Positions 15,899-23,681 of a stretch of 64,000 nucleotides of DNA are shown here, piece after piece. The position numbers and the translations under genes are program-made. Source of the stretch: Bog-473 sp963763575 (GTDB taxonomy: Bacteria; Actinomycetota; Acidimicrobiia; Acidimicrobiales; RAAP-2); assembly GCA_963763575.1 (NCBI GenBank), contig CAVXPD010000003.1, forward strand, positions 205,245 through 269,244. The letters are read 5' to 3'. How positions within the stretch are numbered: position 1 is the first letter of the stretch; every line of letters starts with the position of its first letter. Under the pieces are notes generated by a model. That model did not search any database, was not told where the DNA came from, and saw only the letters and a program-made list of their open reading frames with translations.

Positions 15899-17365
15899 GT
15901 GGCGCTTCGCCAGCAAGAGGTCACGAACCTTTGCGACGACGTCGACCTCGATCGTGACCGCGCGCTGGTGGAACGGTGCCAGGCCGGCGATTCCGCCGCG
16001 TTCGGCAGCCTCTACGCGCGCTACTACGAGCGCCTGCTCCGTTTCTGCCTCCGCCGCCTGAACGACCGCCACGAAGCAGAGGACGCGGCGCAAGAGGCAT
16101 TTGCACGGGCATGGAAAGCGTTGCCGCGCTTTGCCGGCGAGCGCCGCTTCTACCCCTGGCTGACGGTGATCGCGGGGAACATCTGCACCGACGTGGTGCG
16201 CCGGCGCTCGCGCAGCACACCGACGTCCGACATGGAGCTCACGGCGCAGCAGCCCGTCGGCGTCGTCGGCGCTGACACCTCAGAGGAGCTTGTTCTCGCC
16301 GCCGCCGAAGGTGAGCTGGTCCACCGCGCGCTCGACCGCCTGTCGGCCCGGCATCGCCACGTGCTCGCCATGCGTGAGGGCTCCGGCTGGACCTACCAGC
16401 AGATCGCTGAGCACGAGGGCGTCGAGATCGGCACGATCGAAACCTTGCTGTGGCGGGCGCGCCAGGCGCTCAAGCGTGAGTTCGCCTTCGTCTCCGATTC
16501 GAAGGAGGCGCTGGCCGGCTTCCTCATCGCGACCGGCGCGTTCCTCCGCCGCCGATTCTTCCGGGTCGCCCACCGCGGCGCGAGCGTGCATTCGCACGGC
16601 AACGGCGGCACCGGAGGCGGGCTGCGCAACGCCATCGCCGGCGTGGCCGTCACCGGCGCGGCGGTCGCTGCCGCGTTCATCGCACCGCACGCGCTGTCCG
16701 GCCCGGGCCCCAACTCGAGCCAGTCGGGGTCCGGCGGCGGCACCGGCTCGGCGTTGGTCGACCGACCGCTCAGCCTCGGCGTCCCGGTGCCGACGGCCAC
16801 GAACGCCGCCAATCCCGCGAACGGGGCGAATGAGGCGAACGCAGCGTCGAGCGCGGGGCAGCCGCCGACGACGAACGGCTCCGGCGGCTCGGGGTCCTCG
16901 AACGGTCCACTCCCCGGTGCCGGCACCTCGGGAGGCTCCGGTGACAACGGGACGACCGGTTCGGGTGTCGTCGGGGGGGCGACCGGCGGCAATTCGCCGG
17001 TGAGCGGCACCCTGAATCAGGCAGGCCAAGGTATCGGCAACACCGTGAACGGCCTTACGAACGGGCTGGGCAGCACCGTGAACGGCCTCACGAACGGGCT
17101 GGGCAGCACGGTGAGCGGCCTGACCGGTGGAGTCGGCAGCGGCCTGTCCAGCACCACGAGTGGCGTGTCCAACACGGCCGGCTCAGTGGTGGGCGGCGTG
17201 TCCAACACGGCCGGCTCAGTGGTGGGCGGCGTGTCCAACACGGCCTCCGGCCTGCTCGGGGGTACGGGGAGCGGTTCCGGGTCCACCCCCGCCGCGTCGT
17301 CGACCACGACGACCACGGCGCCCAGCCTGCTCGGGGGGCTCGGCGGTCTGCTGGGCGGCAACTGA
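15899..17365 (+). CDS. ECF sigma factor with transmembrane segment and long repeat tail
   Basis: A 488-aa protein. Residues about 25-100 form sigma-2 (FGSLYARYYERLLRFCLRRL, EDAAQEAFARAWKAL, RFYPWLTVIAGNICTD). Residues about 142-195 form sigma-4 (RHRHVLAMREGSGWTYQQIAEHE...). A basic stretch and one hydrophobic helix near 240-265 (NAIAGVAVTGAAVAAAFIAP) follow, then about 220 residues of Gly/Ser/Thr/Asn-rich sequence with 11-residue repeats. Ordinary ECF factors stop near residue 200. If the helix spans the membrane, the repeats lie outside the cell and the sigma part inside. GTG 15899 is chosen for its ribosome site and the start of similarity. Confidence 0.82.
   Translation: MALRQQEVTNLCDDVDLDRDRALVERCQAGDSAAFGSLYARYYERLLRFCLRRLNDRHEAEDAAQEAFARAWKALPRFAGERRFYPWLTVIAGNICTDVVRRRSRSTPTSDMELTAQQPVGVVGADTSEELVLAAAEGELVHRALDRLSARHRHVLAMREGSGWTYQQIAEHEGVEIGTIETLLWRARQALKREFAFVSDSKEALAGFLIATGAFLRRRFFRVAHRGASVHSHGNGGTGGGLRNAIAGVAVTGAAVAAAFIAPHALSGPGPNSSQSGSGGGTGSALVDRPLSLGVPVPTATNAANPANGANEANAASSAGQPPTTNGSGGSGSSNGPLPGAGTSGGSGDNGTTGSGVVGGATGGNSPVSGTLNQAGQGIGNTVNGLTNGLGSTVNGLTNGLGSTVSGLTGGVGSGLSSTTSGVSNTAGSVVGGVSNTAGSVVGGVSNTASGLLGGTGSGSGSTPAASSTTTTTAPSLLGGLGGLLGGN
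17041..17260 (+). repeat. Two families of 33-bp tandem repeats in the sigma factor tail
   Basis: Three 33-bp units at 17041-17139 encode TVNGLTNGLGS-type 11-mers. Three more at 17162-17260 encode GVSNTAGSVVG-type 11-mers. Neighbouring copies are nearly identical in DNA, showing recent duplication in frame. Confidence 0.9.
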
Positions 17366-17408
17366 CCGCCAAAGAGGAGTCGCAACCCCTGTAAGAAAGG
17401 AAGGAGAA

Positions 17409-17451
17409 ACGCCGCCGGCCCGGGTGGTCTGAAACCCGTAGCCGGCGGCGT
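17409..17451. terminator. Hairpin between the convergent sigma factor and glnII genes
   Basis: A perfect 11-bp stem (ACGCCGCCGGC with its complement) encloses a second small stem (CGGGT/ACCCG). It lies between two convergent genes and probably ends transcription from both sides. Confidence 0.7.
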
Positions 17452-17455
17452 CCTC

Positions 17456-17481
17456 CGACGAACTCGAACTCGAGTTCGTCG
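17456..17481. terminator. Second perfect hairpin next to the first
   Basis: CGACGAACTCGA is followed by AC and its exact complement, giving a 12-bp stem with almost no loop. It lies 30 bases past the glnII stop on the minus strand. Could be a terminator partner or a protein-binding palindrome. Confidence 0.55.
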
Positions 17482-17511
17482 CTCCCCCATCCCAAAGGCT
17501 GATCCGAGGGT

Positions 17512-18522
17512 TCAGTCCCCGGCGGCGTCCCCACACACGGTCTCGACCAACAGACGGCTCACCACGTAGGGGTCCATGTTCGCGTTCGGACGCCGGTCCT
17601 CGATGTACCCCCTCTTGTTCTGTGCCGTCTGCCACGGGATCCGGACCGACGCCCCACGGTCCGAGGTCCCGTAGGTGAACGTCGAGTAGTGCGCCGTCTC
17701 GTGCGCGCCCGTCAAGCGGCCTTCGATGCCGACGCCGTAGTTGGCGACGTGCTCGTCCACGTTCTTCCCCAAGGCCTCACAGCCGGCGATGATCGCCTCC
17801 CAGCCGCCGTCCTCGCGCATGGCATTGGTCGAGAAGTTGGTGTGCGCGCCCGCACCGTTCCAGTCGCCGAGCACCGGCTTGGGCTCCAACGTCGCGAACA
17901 CGTCGAAGTCCTCGGCGATGCGGAACAGGAGCCAGCGCGCGGTCCACAGCTGGTCGCCGATCAGAGGTGGCGGCAAGATCCCGATCTGGAACTCCCACTG
18001 TCCCATCATCACCTCGGCGTTGGTCCCCTCGATCCCCAGTCCCGCCTTCATGCACGCCGCCGTGTGCCGTTCGACGATCTCGCGGCCGGGCATCTTGTCG
18101 CCGCCCACGCCGCAGTAGTACGGGCCCTGCGGCGCCGGAAACCCGGACTCGGGCCAACCCATGGGCCGGCCGTACTGGAAGAAGGTGTACTCCTGCTCGA
18201 TCCCGAACCACGGTTCGGCCGCCGCGTACTTCTCCGCCGCTTCCACGCAGGCACGCCGCGTGTTGGTCGGGTGCGGCGACATGTCGGGGAGCAACACCTC
18301 GCACATGACGAGCTTGTCGTCTTCGCCCCGGAGCGGGTCGGGGCAGACGAAGACCGGCTGGAGGACACAGTCCGAGTCGCTCCCCTCGGCCTGGTTCGTG
18401 CTCGATCCGTCGAAGCCCCAGATCGGGGGCTCCTTCCCGTCGGCGACGATCTTCGTCTTGCTACGGAGCAGCGGGCTCGGCTCGGTCCCGTCGATCCAGA
18501 TGTACTCGGCCTGATAGCTCAT
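17512..18522 (-). CDS. glnII: Glutamine synthetase type II
   Basis: A 336-aa eukaryote-like GSII that makes glutamine from glutamate, ammonia and ATP. The length fits GSII (about 340) and not GSI (about 470). GFDGSSTNQAEGSDSD, WFGIEQEYTFFQ, GTNAEVMMGQWEFQIG, NGAGAHTNFST and DRGASVRIPW are the metal, glutamate and ATP site signatures. ATG 18522 follows GGAGAG; a TTG codon lies directly before it. The adenylylation loop of GSI is absent, as usual for GSII. It sits alone, with no GlnB or GlnE near. Confidence 0.95.
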   Translation of the reverse strand: MSYQAEYIWIDGTEPSPLLRSKTKIVADGKEPPIWGFDGSSTNQAEGSDSDCVLQPVFVCPDPLRGEDDKLVMCEVLLPDMSPHPTNTRRACVEAAEKYAAAEPWFGIEQEYTFFQYGRPMGWPESGFPAPQGPYYCGVGGDKMPGREIVERHTAACMKAGLGIEGTNAEVMMGQWEFQIGILPPPLIGDQLWTARWLLFRIAEDFDVFATLEPKPVLGDWNGAGAHTNFSTNAMREDGGWEAIIAGCEALGKNVDEHVANYGVGIEGRLTGAHETAHYSTFTYGTSDRGASVRIPWQTAQNKRGYIEDRRPNANMDPYVVSRLLVETVCGDAAGD

Positions 18523-18660
18523 CAACTCTCCTGTTGTTCCCCTTCTTTTCTCGGTGGACGCTCCGTCGGGTCGGGCGACGTCGGCGCTGGGGTCGGGACC
18601 AGTCTCGCGGGACGCCGTTTCGTCGTGATATCGGGTTTGTGAACCGACGATGAAATCGTT

Positions 18661-19305
18661 CTACGGGGCCCCTCCGAGGCCGGCCTCCTTGAAGGGCTCC
18701 GGGCGCACCATCCCGTGCATGACCTGGAGCATCACGGTGCGGAAGCGGTCGCGCGCGCGATCGGGATCAGCCGAACGCGCCATGGCCAGGACGCCGGCCG
18801 TCACCGCGCCGAAGAGCACGTGCGCCAGCATGTCGCGGTCCTCGATCAGGAGAACGCCGGCCGCGGCCACCCGGTCCAACTGGCTTCGGATCACGCCGAT
18901 CTCGTAGCGCTCCCCGAAGGCCCACCACTCTTCGAATCCCAGCGCAACTGGCCCCTCCACGAAGCAAAGGCGCTGGTAGACGGGGTCCGAGATCGTGTCC
19001 AAGAAGGCATCGAGGGCCGCCACGATGGCGTTCCAGGGGTCCCCCGCGGCCGTCGCCGCCTCGGCGATGATCTCGGCCTGGGTCTCCTCCTGTCGGACGA
19101 GCACCGCCATGAAGAGGTCCTTCTTCGACGCAAAGTGGTGGTAGATCGCACCCTTGGTCACGCGCGCCCGCTTGGCCACGGCGTCGAGGGAGGTGGCGGC
19201 GTAGCCCCATTCCACGAAGCACGCCGTCGCACTGTCGAGCAGCGCCTCGTACGTCGCTTCGGCGTACTCCTCGCGACGGGTCCGGGCCGTCTCCATCTCC
19301 GGCAT
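18661..19305 (-). CDS. TetR-family repressor, divergent from RND transporter
   Basis: A 214-aa regulator. The N-terminal helix-turn-helix is ACFVEWGYAATSLDAVAKRARVTKGAIYHHFASKKD in outline (GYAATSLDAVA, GAIYHHF). The C-terminal ligand domain is typical in length. ATG 19305 is preferred for its AGGTGGG site; ATG 19353 in the same frame would put the start inside the -35 box of the divergent gene. It likely represses the adjacent MMPL-type exporter, a common pairing. Confidence 0.87.
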   Translation of the reverse strand: MPEMETARTRREEYAEATYEALLDSATACFVEWGYAATSLDAVAKRARVTKGAIYHHFASKKDLFMAVLVRQEETQAEIIAEAATAAGDPWNAIVAALDAFLDTISDPVYQRLCFVEGPVALGFEEWWAFGERYEIGVIRSQLDRVAAAGVLLIEDRDMLAHVLFGAVTAGVLAMARSADPDRARDRFRTVMLQVMHGMVRPEPFKEAGLGGAP

Positions 19306-19346
19306 GGTACCGACCCACCTGGTCGCCGGGCTTTCGAATGGGTTTC

Positions 19347-19404
19347 TTGACATACTGAGAGACCACCAGAATACTACATACCGTGAGTAGGTACCGGCGG
19401 TATG
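19347..19404 (+). promoter_or_regulatory. Promoter of the RND gene, probably leaderless, with inverted repeat
   Basis: TTGACA (19347-19352), a 17-base spacer and AATACT (19370-19375) place the transcription start at about 19382-19383, exactly at the GTG start codon. An inverted repeat CATACCG/CGGTATG (19377-19383 and 19398-19404, 14-base gap) covers the start and is a good TetR operator candidate. TACCG-G-CGGTA lies within it. Confidence 0.65.
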
Positions 19405-21680
19405 CGGGGCACCCCGAACTCGAATCCGGACCGTCCACTCCCCTCGAGCAGGCCCTGCGGCGCCTGGCCCGGGCCGTCGTCGCGCACCGCGTCGCCATCC
19501 TGGTGGTGACCGGCCTCTTCGTCGTCGTCGCCACGGCGCTGGGTGGAAACGTCTCGAACCGCTTGTCGCAGGGCGGGTTCGACGATCCCTCCGAGCAGTC
19601 CGTCCAGGCTGCGAACGTGCTGGCGTCGAAGTTCGACAACGGGGCCGACAACGTCGTCTTGCTCGTCACCGCCCGCCACGGCACGGTCGACACCCCGTCG
19701 GTCGCGGCCGCGGGGCGCTCGCTCACCAGGCTGCTCGCGGCGCAGCCCCACATGGCCAACGTGATGTCGTACTGGAGCCTCGACTCCGTCCCCATCCTGC
19801 GCACGGACAACCACAGGGCCGCGCTGGTGATAGGGCGGATCGTGGGCGACCAGGACCAGATCACCCAACGGGAGCCGGCCATCGCCGCCGCGGTGGCCCG
19901 CTTCCACGGACCGGTCGACGTGCAGGTGGGCGGATTCGCCTCGGCCTTCCACGAAGTCAACAGCGTCGTGGAGCACGACCTGTTGCGCGCCGAGTCGTTC
20001 GCGGTGCCCCTGACGCTCATCCTTCTGCTGTTCGTGTTCGGCTCCCTGGTGGCGGCGGCCATGCCGCTCACCATCGGCGGCGTCGCCGTCGTCGGGACGC
20101 TGCTCACGTTGCGCGTGCTCGACGGCATCACCCCGGTCTCGATCTTCGCCGTGAACCTGACCACCGTTCTCGGCCTCGGCCTCGCCATCGACTACAGCCT
20201 CTTCATCGTCAGCCGGTTCCGGGAGGAGCTGGCCGGGGGCCGCGACGTCTCCGATGCGCTGGAGAACACGCTGGCCCATGCGGGCCGGACCGTCGCGGGC
20301 AGCGCCCTGACCGTCGCTGCCGCCGTCAGCGCCCTGCTTGTCTTCCCGATCATGTTCCTGCGCTCCTTCGCCTACGCCGGCATCGCCGTGGCCCTGCTGG
20401 CCGGTGTCGCCGCGCTCGTGGTGTTGCCCGCCGTGCTGGCGTTGATCGGGCCCCGCATCAACGCGCTCACCGTCTGGCACCGCTCGGTGCGCCCGGCCTC
20501 CGAGGGCTTCTGGTCCACCCTGGCCCGCGGGGTGATGCGGCGCCCCGTCGTCGTCATCGTCGGGGTGACGGCGGTGTTGCTCGTCCTTGCGGCACCCTTT
20601 CTGCACCTCCGGCTGGGTTATTTCGACGACCGCGTGTTGCCGCCGTCCAATCAGGTCCGACAGGTGGACGACGCGCTGCGGACCGATTTCGGCCAGGGCC
20701 AGACTGATGCGCTCCAGGTCGTTGCGCCGCAGACCGGTGCCGCGACACCGGCCGTGGAGGCGGTCTACGCCGCTCGCCTCTCAGAGCTCCCCGACGTGCA
20801 GCGCGTCGACGCGGCGAGCGGGGTGTGGTTCCACGGCGTCCGGCTGCCCGCTCCGGCCTCTTACGGGGCACAGTTCTCGGTCCCCGGCGGCGTCTGGTAC
20901 TCGGTCGTCCCCCGGGGCAACGCGCTCTCGGCCTCGGGGACCGCGCTCGTCACGACCATTCGTGACGAACGGGCACCCTTCCCGGTCCTCGTCGGAGGCC
21001 TGCCGGCCAGCCTCTTGGACTCCACGGGCGTGATCAACCAGTACCTTCCGCTCGCCCTCGGGCTCGTTGCGGCGGTGACGTTCCTGCTGCTGCTCTTCTT
21101 GTTCCGCAGCGTCTTCATCCCTGTCAAGGCGCTCGTGCTCAACGCGCTCAGCCTGGGCGCCATGTTCGGGGCGATGGTCTGGATCTTCCAGGACGGTCAC
21201 CTTTCTGGTCTCCTTGGCTTCACCCCGACCGGCTCGCTCGTCGACACCATGCCCGTGCTCATGTTCTGCGTCGCGTTCGGGCTCTCCATGGACTACGAGG
21301 TCTTCCTCGTGTCGCGGATCAAGGAGCTCCACGACCGGGGGGAGTCGAACGAACGTGCGATCGCGGGCGGCCTGCAGTTCACCGGCCGCATCATCACGGC
21401 CGCTGCTCTCTTGATGAGCATCGTCTTCTTCGGTCTGGTCACGAGCGGCATCTCGTTCATGAAGCTGTTCGCGGTCGGCCTCACGTTCGCCGTGCTGGTC
21501 GATGCCTTCGTCATCCGCAGCATCCTCGTCCCTGCCGTCATGAAGTTGGCGGGGGACGCCGCCTGGTGGGCGCCCCGCTTCCTGACCCGCCGTCCGCGCT
21601 CGCCCGACGTGCATGACGGGAGCGACCGCTACCCCATCGACCCGGAATTCGTCCCGCGGGTCCTCGAGCCCTCGAGCTGA
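19383..21680 (+). CDS. MMPL/RND-family membrane transporter
   Basis: A 765-aa inner-membrane exporter of the MMPL group. There are two halves, each with one helix, an extracytoplasmic domain and about five helices. GLGLAIDYSLFIVSRFREEL in the first half and FGLSMDYEVFLVSRIKELHDRG in the second (quoted in outline) carry the conserved Asp-Tyr pair for proton coupling. Substrates of relatives include lipids and toxic compounds. The GTG start at 19383 coincides with the predicted transcription start. Control by the divergent TetR is inferred. Confidence 0.93.
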   Translation: MSRYRRYAGHPELESGPSTPLEQALRRLARAVVAHRVAILVVTGLFVVVATALGGNVSNRLSQGGFDDPSEQSVQAANVLASKFDNGADNVVLLVTARHGTVDTPSVAAAGRSLTRLLAAQPHMANVMSYWSLDSVPILRTDNHRAALVIGRIVGDQDQITQREPAIAAAVARFHGPVDVQVGGFASAFHEVNSVVEHDLLRAESFAVPLTLILLLFVFGSLVAAAMPLTIGGVAVVGTLLTLRVLDGITPVSIFAVNLTTVLGLGLAIDYSLFIVSRFREELAGGRDVSDALENTLAHAGRTVAGSALTVAAAVSALLVFPIMFLRSFAYAGIAVALLAGVAALVVLPAVLALIGPRINALTVWHRSVRPASEGFWSTLARGVMRRPVVVIVGVTAVLLVLAAPFLHLRLGYFDDRVLPPSNQVRQVDDALRTDFGQGQTDALQVVAPQTGAATPAVEAVYAARLSELPDVQRVDAASGVWFHGVRLPAPASYGAQFSVPGGVWYSVVPRGNALSASGTALVTTIRDERAPFPVLVGGLPASLLDSTGVINQYLPLALGLVAAVTFLLLLFLFRSVFIPVKALVLNALSLGAMFGAMVWIFQDGHLSGLLGFTPTGSLVDTMPVLMFCVAFGLSMDYEVFLVSRIKELHDRGESNERAIAGGLQFTGRIITAAALLMSIVFFGLVTSGISFMKLFAVGLTFAVLVDAFVIRSILVPAVMKLAGDAAWWAPRFLTRRPRSPDVHDGSDRYPIDPEFVPRVLEPSS

Positions 21681-21694
21681 CCCCGGACGCGGCG

Positions 21695-21724
21695 GGAGGG
21701 CTGGATCGAGCGATCCGGCCCCCC
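21695..21724. terminator. Hairpin between convergent genes
   Basis: GGATCG-AG-CGATCC core extended to a stem of about 13 pairs with one wobble and one mismatch, between the RND gene stop and the opposite-strand stop at 21729. Probable shared terminator. Confidence 0.5.
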
Positions 21725-21728
21725 GGGC

Positions 21729-22670
21729 TCAGCGACTCTGCCGCCGGAAGTGCCGGTCGATCTCGTTGGCGTAGCTCCGCCCGAGCGAGTCGGCGTGGGC
21801 CTGGATCCAGTCGCGCACGCCGACCGTGCCGGTCGCCGGACCGTCGGTGTCGGCGAGGCCATCGGCCATGGCCCGGTACTCGTCTCCGGTGAGCAGCACG
21901 TCGCGGAGGACGAGCCCGAGGGCGGACGCGAGCGGCGGTACCAGCACCCCGGGCACGCGCACGACGACGCAGCGGCTGTGGACCGCCGAGCGGATGGCGC
22001 GCACCAACTCGACGAAGGTGGGGCGCTCTGGCCCCACGGCGTCGACCACGAGAGTGGTGCGTTCGGCCCCCGCCGCCAGCGCCAGTGCCGCGAGATCCTC
22101 GATGTGGACCGGCCGGATCCGGTAGTCCCCTCGTCCGCCCACACCGAAGACCGGGAGGTGGCGGAGCAACCACGCGATGTTGTTGAGCAGGACACCGTCC
22201 CCGCCGAAGAGGATGGCCGGCCGCAAGATGGCATAGGACACGCCGACCTCGGCCAGGGCGCGCTCGACTTGGGCCTTGCCGCGGAAGTAGCCGTAGGGCG
22301 ACGAGATGCTCGGATGTGTGATCGACACATGCACGACCCGTTCGACCCCGGCGCGCGAGGCGGCGTCGAACAGCGCCCGGGAATTGGCCACCGCCCGGTC
22401 GTAGTCGTCGTCGCCGTGGGGGAAGCGCACCCAGTAGGTGTTGTAGAGCGTGGTCGCCCCCTCGAGCGCCGCCGTCAGGCCCTCCAGATCGTCGAAGTCG
22501 AGGGGGCGGACGTCGATCCCACTGCCGGCCGGGGCGCGTTCGGGATGGCCGGTCAGGGTGCGGACCCGTCGACCGGAACGTTCGAGCTCGCGGGCAATGG
22601 CCGCGCCCGAGTAGCTGAACGCACCCGTCACCACGTCGAAGCCACGGTCGGGAAAGTCACCGATCGTCAT
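21729..22670 (-). CDS. NAD(P)-binding atypical SDR (NDUFA9/NmrA-like)
   Basis: A 313-aa Rossmann-fold protein. VVTGAFSYSGAAIARELE is a variant TGxxGxxG motif, and HVSITHPSISSPYGYFRGKAQVER replaces the classical YxxxK by YFRGK. RPAILFGGDGVLLNN and PVHIEDLAALAL are typical of complex I NDUFA9-like and NmrA-like SDRs. The catalytic role is unclear and may be sugar or quinone related. It is preceded by an unusual chain of ATGACGAG repeats (22665-22696) that forms three tiny upstream reading frames. Confidence 0.83.
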   Translation of the reverse strand: MTIGDFPDRGFDVVTGAFSYSGAAIARELERSGRRVRTLTGHPERAPAGSGIDVRPLDFDDLEGLTAALEGATTLYNTYWVRFPHGDDDYDRAVANSRALFDAASRAGVERVVHVSITHPSISSPYGYFRGKAQVERALAEVGVSYAILRPAILFGGDGVLLNNIAWLLRHLPVFGVGGRGDYRIRPVHIEDLAALALAAGAERTTLVVDAVGPERPTFVELVRAIRSAVHSRCVVVRVPGVLVPPLASALGLVLRDVLLTGDEYRAMADGLADTDGPATGTVGVRDWIQAHADSLGRSYANEIDRHFRRQSR

Positions 22671-22696
22671 CTCGTCATCTCGTCATCTCGTCATCC
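22665..22696 (-). repeat. 8-bp tandem repeat forming a chain of three-codon minicistrons
   Basis: Four copies of CGTCATCT (last one CGTCATCC). On the minus strand they read ATGACGAG repeated, so ATGs occur at 22694, 22686, 22678 and the gene start 22670. Each upstream ATG reads Met-Thr-Arg-stop, and each TGA overlaps the next ATG as ATGA. This could tune translation by re-initiation and vary by slippage. Confidence 0.75.
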
Positions 22697-22741
22697 CCGG
22701 CCGCAAGAACCACTCGTCTCGGCGCCCGTGCCACCACTATC

Positions 22742-23650
22742 GTGCCCCTCGTGTCACCCCTGGCGCTCGCCCCGGAGCTCAAGGAGCGATGGGACACGGA
22801 CGGGTGGTGCATCGTCACCGAGGTCATCCCGCCCGACCAGCTGGCGGCCGCACAAGATGCGGTGCACCGCTACTTCCCCACCCCCGACGAGATGGCTGAG
22901 CTCGGCGGGACCGAGTCCGGAACGTGGCACACGTGGGACGCGGTCTGGCCGGAGTTCCCGTTCCACAGCACCCGCCTCAACACGCTCGTGCTGCACGACA
23001 ACGTCATCGACCTCGCCGAAGCCTTCCTGGGCACGACGGAGCTCGCCTGCTACATGGGCATCGTCACGGCGAAATACGCGCACCAGGCCTCGGGATACAA
23101 CCAACTGCTGCACGCCGACTACCCCAACCACATGCTGGTGGTGCCGCGCCACGAGCCGCGCTTCCAGCAGGTCGAGTTCTTCGTCTACCTGACCGACGTC
23201 ACCACCGAGGACGGTGCGACCCGTTTCGTCTCGTGGCAGAAGACGAAGGACATTCCGGTCGGGTGCCACACGCTGAACTATCTGGATCATGCCGCCCTCT
23301 ACGACGACCCATCGGACGCGGCGGCCCCCGCCGGTTCCGTCGTGGCCTACCGGCCGGACGTGTACCACCGGTCGGTCGACCACACCGATCCGTCGCGCTA
23401 CCGCATCATGATCCACGTCTCGTTCCGTCACCGCGATGCCGGCTGGGGCGGCTACCAATCGTGGCCCTTCCGCGGCTTCTCGCCCGAGCTCTCCAAGTAC
23501 GTGCAGCAGGCGACGCCTCGCCAGCTCGCGCTGCTCGGTGTGCCGCTGCCCGGGCACCCCTACTGGAACGAGGAGACGCTGGCCGGCGTGCAGGCCCGCT
23601 ACCCGGGTCTCGACATGACGCCCTGGCGCGCCGCCCTGGCCGGGTCGTAG
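22742..23650 (+). CDS. Phytanoyl-CoA dioxygenase family (PhyH) oxygenase
   Basis: A 302-aa Fe(II)/2-oxoglutarate-type dioxygenase. HADYP near residue 127 supplies the HxD iron ligands, and VYHRSVDH near residue 216 the distal His. SRYRIMIHVSFRHRD is where the 2-oxoglutarate arginine should be. GTG 22742 is followed by a second GTG four codons later; no Shine-Dalgarno is obvious. It is divergent from the SDR gene. Substrate unknown; relatives hydroxylate acyl-CoAs or natural products. Confidence 0.82.
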   Translation: MPLVSPLALAPELKERWDTDGWCIVTEVIPPDQLAAAQDAVHRYFPTPDEMAELGGTESGTWHTWDAVWPEFPFHSTRLNTLVLHDNVIDLAEAFLGTTELACYMGIVTAKYAHQASGYNQLLHADYPNHMLVVPRHEPRFQQVEFFVYLTDVTTEDGATRFVSWQKTKDIPVGCHTLNYLDHAALYDDPSDAAAPAGSVVAYRPDVYHRSVDHTDPSRYRIMIHVSFRHRDAGWGGYQSWPFRGFSPELSKYVQQATPRQLALLGVPLPGHPYWNEETLAGVQARYPGLDMTPWRAALAGS

Positions 23651-23657
23651 CAGCTCG

Positions 23658-23677
23658 CGGCCGGTCTTGGCCGGCCG
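23658..23677. terminator. Hairpin between PhyH and amidase genes
   Basis: CGGCCGG/CCGGCCG 7-bp stem with loop TCTTGG, followed by TCTCCT on the plus strand. A second small stem CCGTCT/AGACGG overlaps the amidase stop codon. Likely bidirectional terminator. Confidence 0.5.
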
Positions 23678-23681
23678 TCTC

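Noticed and set aside
17041..17260. Possible CRISPR-like repeats
   Set aside because: Units are contiguous, in frame and part of a protein tail; there are no unique spacers.
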